Shown here: positions 60,901-64,000 of the stretch, in pieces
Layout of the letters: every line of letters begins with the position of its first letter
How positions within the stretch are numbered: the stretch's first letter is position 1
Made by a program: the position numbers and the translations under genes
Assembly (NCBI RefSeq): GCF_018687715.1
Contig: NC_056753.1
Coordinates: 14,195,001 to 14,259,000, forward strand
Origin: Carya illinoinensis
Lineage: Eukaryota; Streptophyta; Magnoliopsida; Fagales; Juglandaceae
Reading direction: 5' to 3'
Length of the DNA: 64,000 bases
Notes under the pieces: generated by a model
Databases searched by the model: none
Seen by the model: only the letters and a program-made list of their open reading frames with translations
What the model was told of the DNA's origin: nothing

Positions 60901-62698
60901 TTGGGGGGATTTCTCACAAGGTTTTTGACTGGTCCATTACAGATGAGAGGATGTGTGGTTGGAGAAAATACGAAGGAAATGGCGTGGGCTAGGGAGTTGT
61001 TTTGGTTGATTGCACAAGAAGGTGGACATGTGCCGATTGGTGGTGATTGTGCATTGACATGTCTTTGCCACTCTATTGATATGTGTTGGATCAAGGTTAA
61101 ACTTCTACCTTGGTCTCGAATGATGAAAGACAACAAGAAAATTAAAAAGAAGGTTCAGATAAAAAATGTAAGATATAATTAAAAGGGAAATTAAGGTCAA
61201 AACATGGTTTAGATGTTACTAATCATCTGCATGTATATTAATGCCCTGAACTCAAGTTAGAAGCTCAAATATTGTCAAATGGGAGCCTTAGGGGTTTGTG
61301 GCACTTGAGGAAAACCAATGGTATGGTGTATGTGGGCTTCAATTAAAAGCATTCCATAAACGCCCAAGTGTGATTTCAACTAATTAATCACTATGGACGT
61401 TTGTATACCTCATTTTATCAAGTGCCACGAATTCTAATACGTTAATGACAATTTGACAACTTAATTTCTGTTCATACCAACAGTTAAGCATGACGTAAGA
61501 CCTTAATCACCATTAAACAAGGCCTAAGACCTTAACGATTAAACCTAAGCATGCATGATGTTTCTAGCTTTATCCACTAAGAGATGTTCCGAAAACATAA
61601 TCAAATCATACATTTTGATTCTTATCCAATCACAGGGCGTTGCTAAATGCACATTATTCAAGCCTAGGTAAATTAATTAAAAGTTCCATAAGTAAAGCAC
61701 AAACTAGTGAAAACCGCGCATGCTTTAGATGATCAACAAAAGAAAGAATTAGAGCCTATTATGGCTTGCGTCAAACTTTTAAATTAAACAATCAAAACTC
61801 ACATTCTAAGAAATTTTTAAGTCATACTTGTACCAAGACATGCCATAACTAGAAATTCAACACAAAATATTCAAATGCAAACAATATCTCTCAATTAACC
61901 CGATTTTGAATTTCGCATCCCGACCTCATTTAAACTCAATAAGAATTCATTCCTATAGCATAATTTAAAACCTAACATACTATGCTAATACTAAACAAAG
62001 ATTCGAGCAGGGTTACTTACAAAATTCGTGGCCCTAAGAACTCTCCCAAACACACTCACACAACTCACTCGGTTTCACTCTTTTGCACACGAAGAGGTGA
62101 AAAGCTCTCGAGGACTCGAGAGAAGCCTTGGAGGCGAGGTGTGGAGGAATAAGGGAGTGAAGGGGCGGTATTTAAAGAGAGGGGGGGGGGGGAGGGAGAC
62201 GTTGTCCTTGGCTGAAGGAGGGACTGGTGATTGGTTGGGGGAGTAGAGGAGTCTGGTGGTGAGATTTCCAACTCGAGTCATCACTTGTGCAGATGAATGG
62301 TGCCCTAAACCCCCCAAGATTTCTTCATTTCAGGTGTTGCTAGCTCCTATATTGGTGTGGGAGCTGACATGGTGTGAAAATAAAACAGAGAAACAAGGCA
62401 TGAGGTCATGCCTTGATGTCGCACGTTGTAGGCTGAAAATCTGGACAAATGTTCATCTCTTGGTTGCATCACTTTTGTTTTATCTTCACGGGTCATTCGT
62501 GCACGTATCATCATCACACTCGTTGAAGGCTTTTTCAGGCGGAAGATGGCGAGGGATTGGCTGTCAAGTGCTCAACTCTGAGCAGCTCAAGGAAGAGGGT
62601 GAAGTGAGGTTGCCGGGTGATGTCTAGTGCAAAAGCCAATTGGTTTAGCTCTATTTTGAGGGTTGACTTGGGTCAAAATGCCCATGATGACTTGAAGG
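59437..62698. repeat. Satellite array, right block up to the solo LTR
   Basis: Family 3 satellite with several private changes shared by M26 and M27 (TTTGACAACTTAATTTC, GCATCCCGACC, TATGGACGTTTG), continuing the array after the Athila-like insertion. Confidence 0.96.
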
Positions 62699-63607
62699 TG
62701 ATGTGAACCCCAATCGACTCGCTTTGAGACCCAACAACAATATTGGAAAACAAACCCAAGAATGCCAAACTCAAGTCTATGCATGGAGAATCTAGACCCG
62801 TTGAGAACTCGTTTCAAGAACCTAGATTATATTAAAATCTAGACCCAATGAAATCCTGTCTCAAGAACCCAAATTACAAGGAGGAACGCCACAAAGGTTG
62901 TGATTTACCTTTGATAAGTTCAAGAGTTCAATTAAGAACAAGAGGAGAAAACTCACTCATAATGAAAATTCAATAAAAAATGTCTTTCCCCCTCAAATGA
63001 GGCTACAAGTGGTTTAAATAAACAATCCCCAAAACTCTAAAGTGAGCCGCGGGTACTGTAGCGTGAACAGTGCCCGGGCTACAGTACTTCTAAAACCCCT
63101 AGTTCACTTTAATTTATAACTTTCCAAATATGCCCTTGGCCAAAATACAAGGCCTTCCCAAAAACCTAGTTCATTAGAAAGAAGACATATGTGTGGGTTG
63201 ACATCCTCAAGCCCACTTATTCTAAACTAATAAGATAAGCTCTTTTATTGAAATAAAGAAGTTCATGGTCTTCATTAACAGTAGGCCCAAGTCATGTCTT
63301 CCATAGCTTGGATCAAGTAGATCAAAACTGGTTCTGGCTCTTGCTAGCTTTATCCCAATTGGATTGTACCAATCCTTGCATTGCTTCTTTGATCTTTATA
63401 GCTCTTAATCTTGTAATTGATTCTTAAGATTTGGTCCACCTTGGGGCCCATCAGAAGGACTCTTGGGGATTGGAGGAAGGGCGTAAAGGGGTGATGGCGT
63501 GTGGGAATGGCGCAATTAAGAACAGGAATAAAAAATAAAAATACAATGCCCCTTGGTCGCTTCAACTAAGTTTCAACTGGAATTGGTTGGGGCTACGGTT
63601 CGGTTAC
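60901..63607. repeat. Satellite monomer M27, split by a solo LTR
   Basis: Removing the solo LTR and one target duplication (760 bp) leaves a normal 1947-bp monomer. Private: CCTTGATGTCGC near 62411 and GTGGCCCTAAG near 62028. Confidence 0.94.
62694..63458 (-). mobile_element. Solo LTR with 5-bp target duplication GAAGG
   Basis: A 755-bp LTR lies at 62699-63453. On the minus strand it starts TGATGGGCCCC and ends TTCACATCA. It is flanked by GAAGG at 62694-62698 and 63454-63458; uninterrupted monomers have one GAAGG here (CTTGAAGGACTC). Same subfamily as the nested solo LTR at 42046-42843 and same orientation. No internal region remains. Confidence 0.94.
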
Positions 63608-64000
63608 TTGGGGGGATTTCTCACAAGGTTTTTGACTGGTCCATTACAGATGAGAGGATGTGTGGTTGGAGAAAATACGAAGGAAATGGCGTGGGCTAGG
63701 GAGTTGTTTTGGTTGAATGCACAAGAAGGTGCACATGTGCCGATTGGTGGTGATTGTGCATTGACATGTCTTTGCCACTCTATTGATATGTGTTGGATCA
63801 AGGTTAAACTTCTACCTTGGTCTCGAATGATGAAAGACAACAAGAAAATTAAAAAGAAGGTTCAGATAAAAAATGTTAGATATAATTAAAAGGGAAATTA
63901 AGGTCAAAACATGGTTTAGATGTTACTAATCATCTGTAAGTATATTAATGCACTGAACTCAAGTTAGAAGCTCAAATATTGTCAAATGGGAGCCTTAGGG
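63608..64000. repeat. Satellite monomer M28, first 393 bp
   Basis: Cut by the window end. Family 3 start (GGTTACTTGGGG just upstream) with private CATCTGTAAG near 63932. Confidence 0.95.

Noticed and set aside
38220..63458. A preferred insertion site within the monomer
   Set aside because: The junctions fall at different monomer positions (about 12, 857, 1220 and 1797 bp after the phase motif), so no hotspot is supported.

Overview
This is plant nuclear DNA, most likely from a eudicot. It comes from a satellite-rich heterochromatic region, probably centromeric or pericentromeric. I see no host protein gene, tRNA, rRNA or CRISPR array. About 49 kb is a head-to-tail satellite with a basic monomer of about 1.95 kb. 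The rest is LTR retrotransposon DNA: two copies of a CRM-like (centromeric chromovirus) Ty3/gypsy element, two solo LTRs of a sister LTR type, and one gutted Athila/Tat-like element. The eudicot call is an inference from overall character; nothing identifies the species.

Layout. 1-38220 is uninterrupted satellite. I phase monomers at the motif TTGGGGGGATTT and number them M0-M28. Long monomers are 1941-1965 bp. Short monomers of 1374-1381 bp (M11, M12, M15, M16, M18, M19) share the same two internal deletions. M4-M6 and M7-M9 are two copies of a three-monomer higher-order repeat (5884 bp each). M10-M13 and M14-M17 are two copies of a long-short-short-long block (about 6.67 kb). 38224-41524 is a truncated minus-strand CRM-like element (LTR, leader, broken gag). 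41525-41746 is a 222-bp satellite remnant. 41747-49193 is a plus-strand element of the same family: 5'-truncated LTR with a nested solo LTR, leader, gag-protease frame, pol frame and complete 3' LTR. 49194-55765 is satellite again, including a very recent 1945-bp duplication. 55766-59436 is an Athila/Tat-like remnant (probable 2.27-kb LTR, tRNA-Asp primer site, internally deleted gag-protease frame). 59437-64000 is satellite with a 755-bp solo LTR flanked by a perfect 5-bp target duplication.

How it fits together. The left half is homogenised and free of transposons. From about 34 kb rightwards monomers are more divergent and all transposon insertions occur there. This is the pattern expected when unequal exchange homogenises an array interior while its flank ages and collects insertions. 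CRM-type LTR ends (TGATG...CATCA), a pol frame that runs into the 3' LTR, and a CR-like integrase tail together point to the centromeric retrotransposon clade. That makes the satellite a candidate centromere-associated repeat. Neither element copy looks autonomous: the plus copy has a stop codon and a frame change between protease and reverse transcriptase plus an altered RNase H acid, and the minus copy lacks pol and its second LTR.

Limits. All comparisons were made by eye. Small open frames recur in every monomer, but they lack ATG starts and change at amino-acid-altering positions, so I treat them as non-coding.
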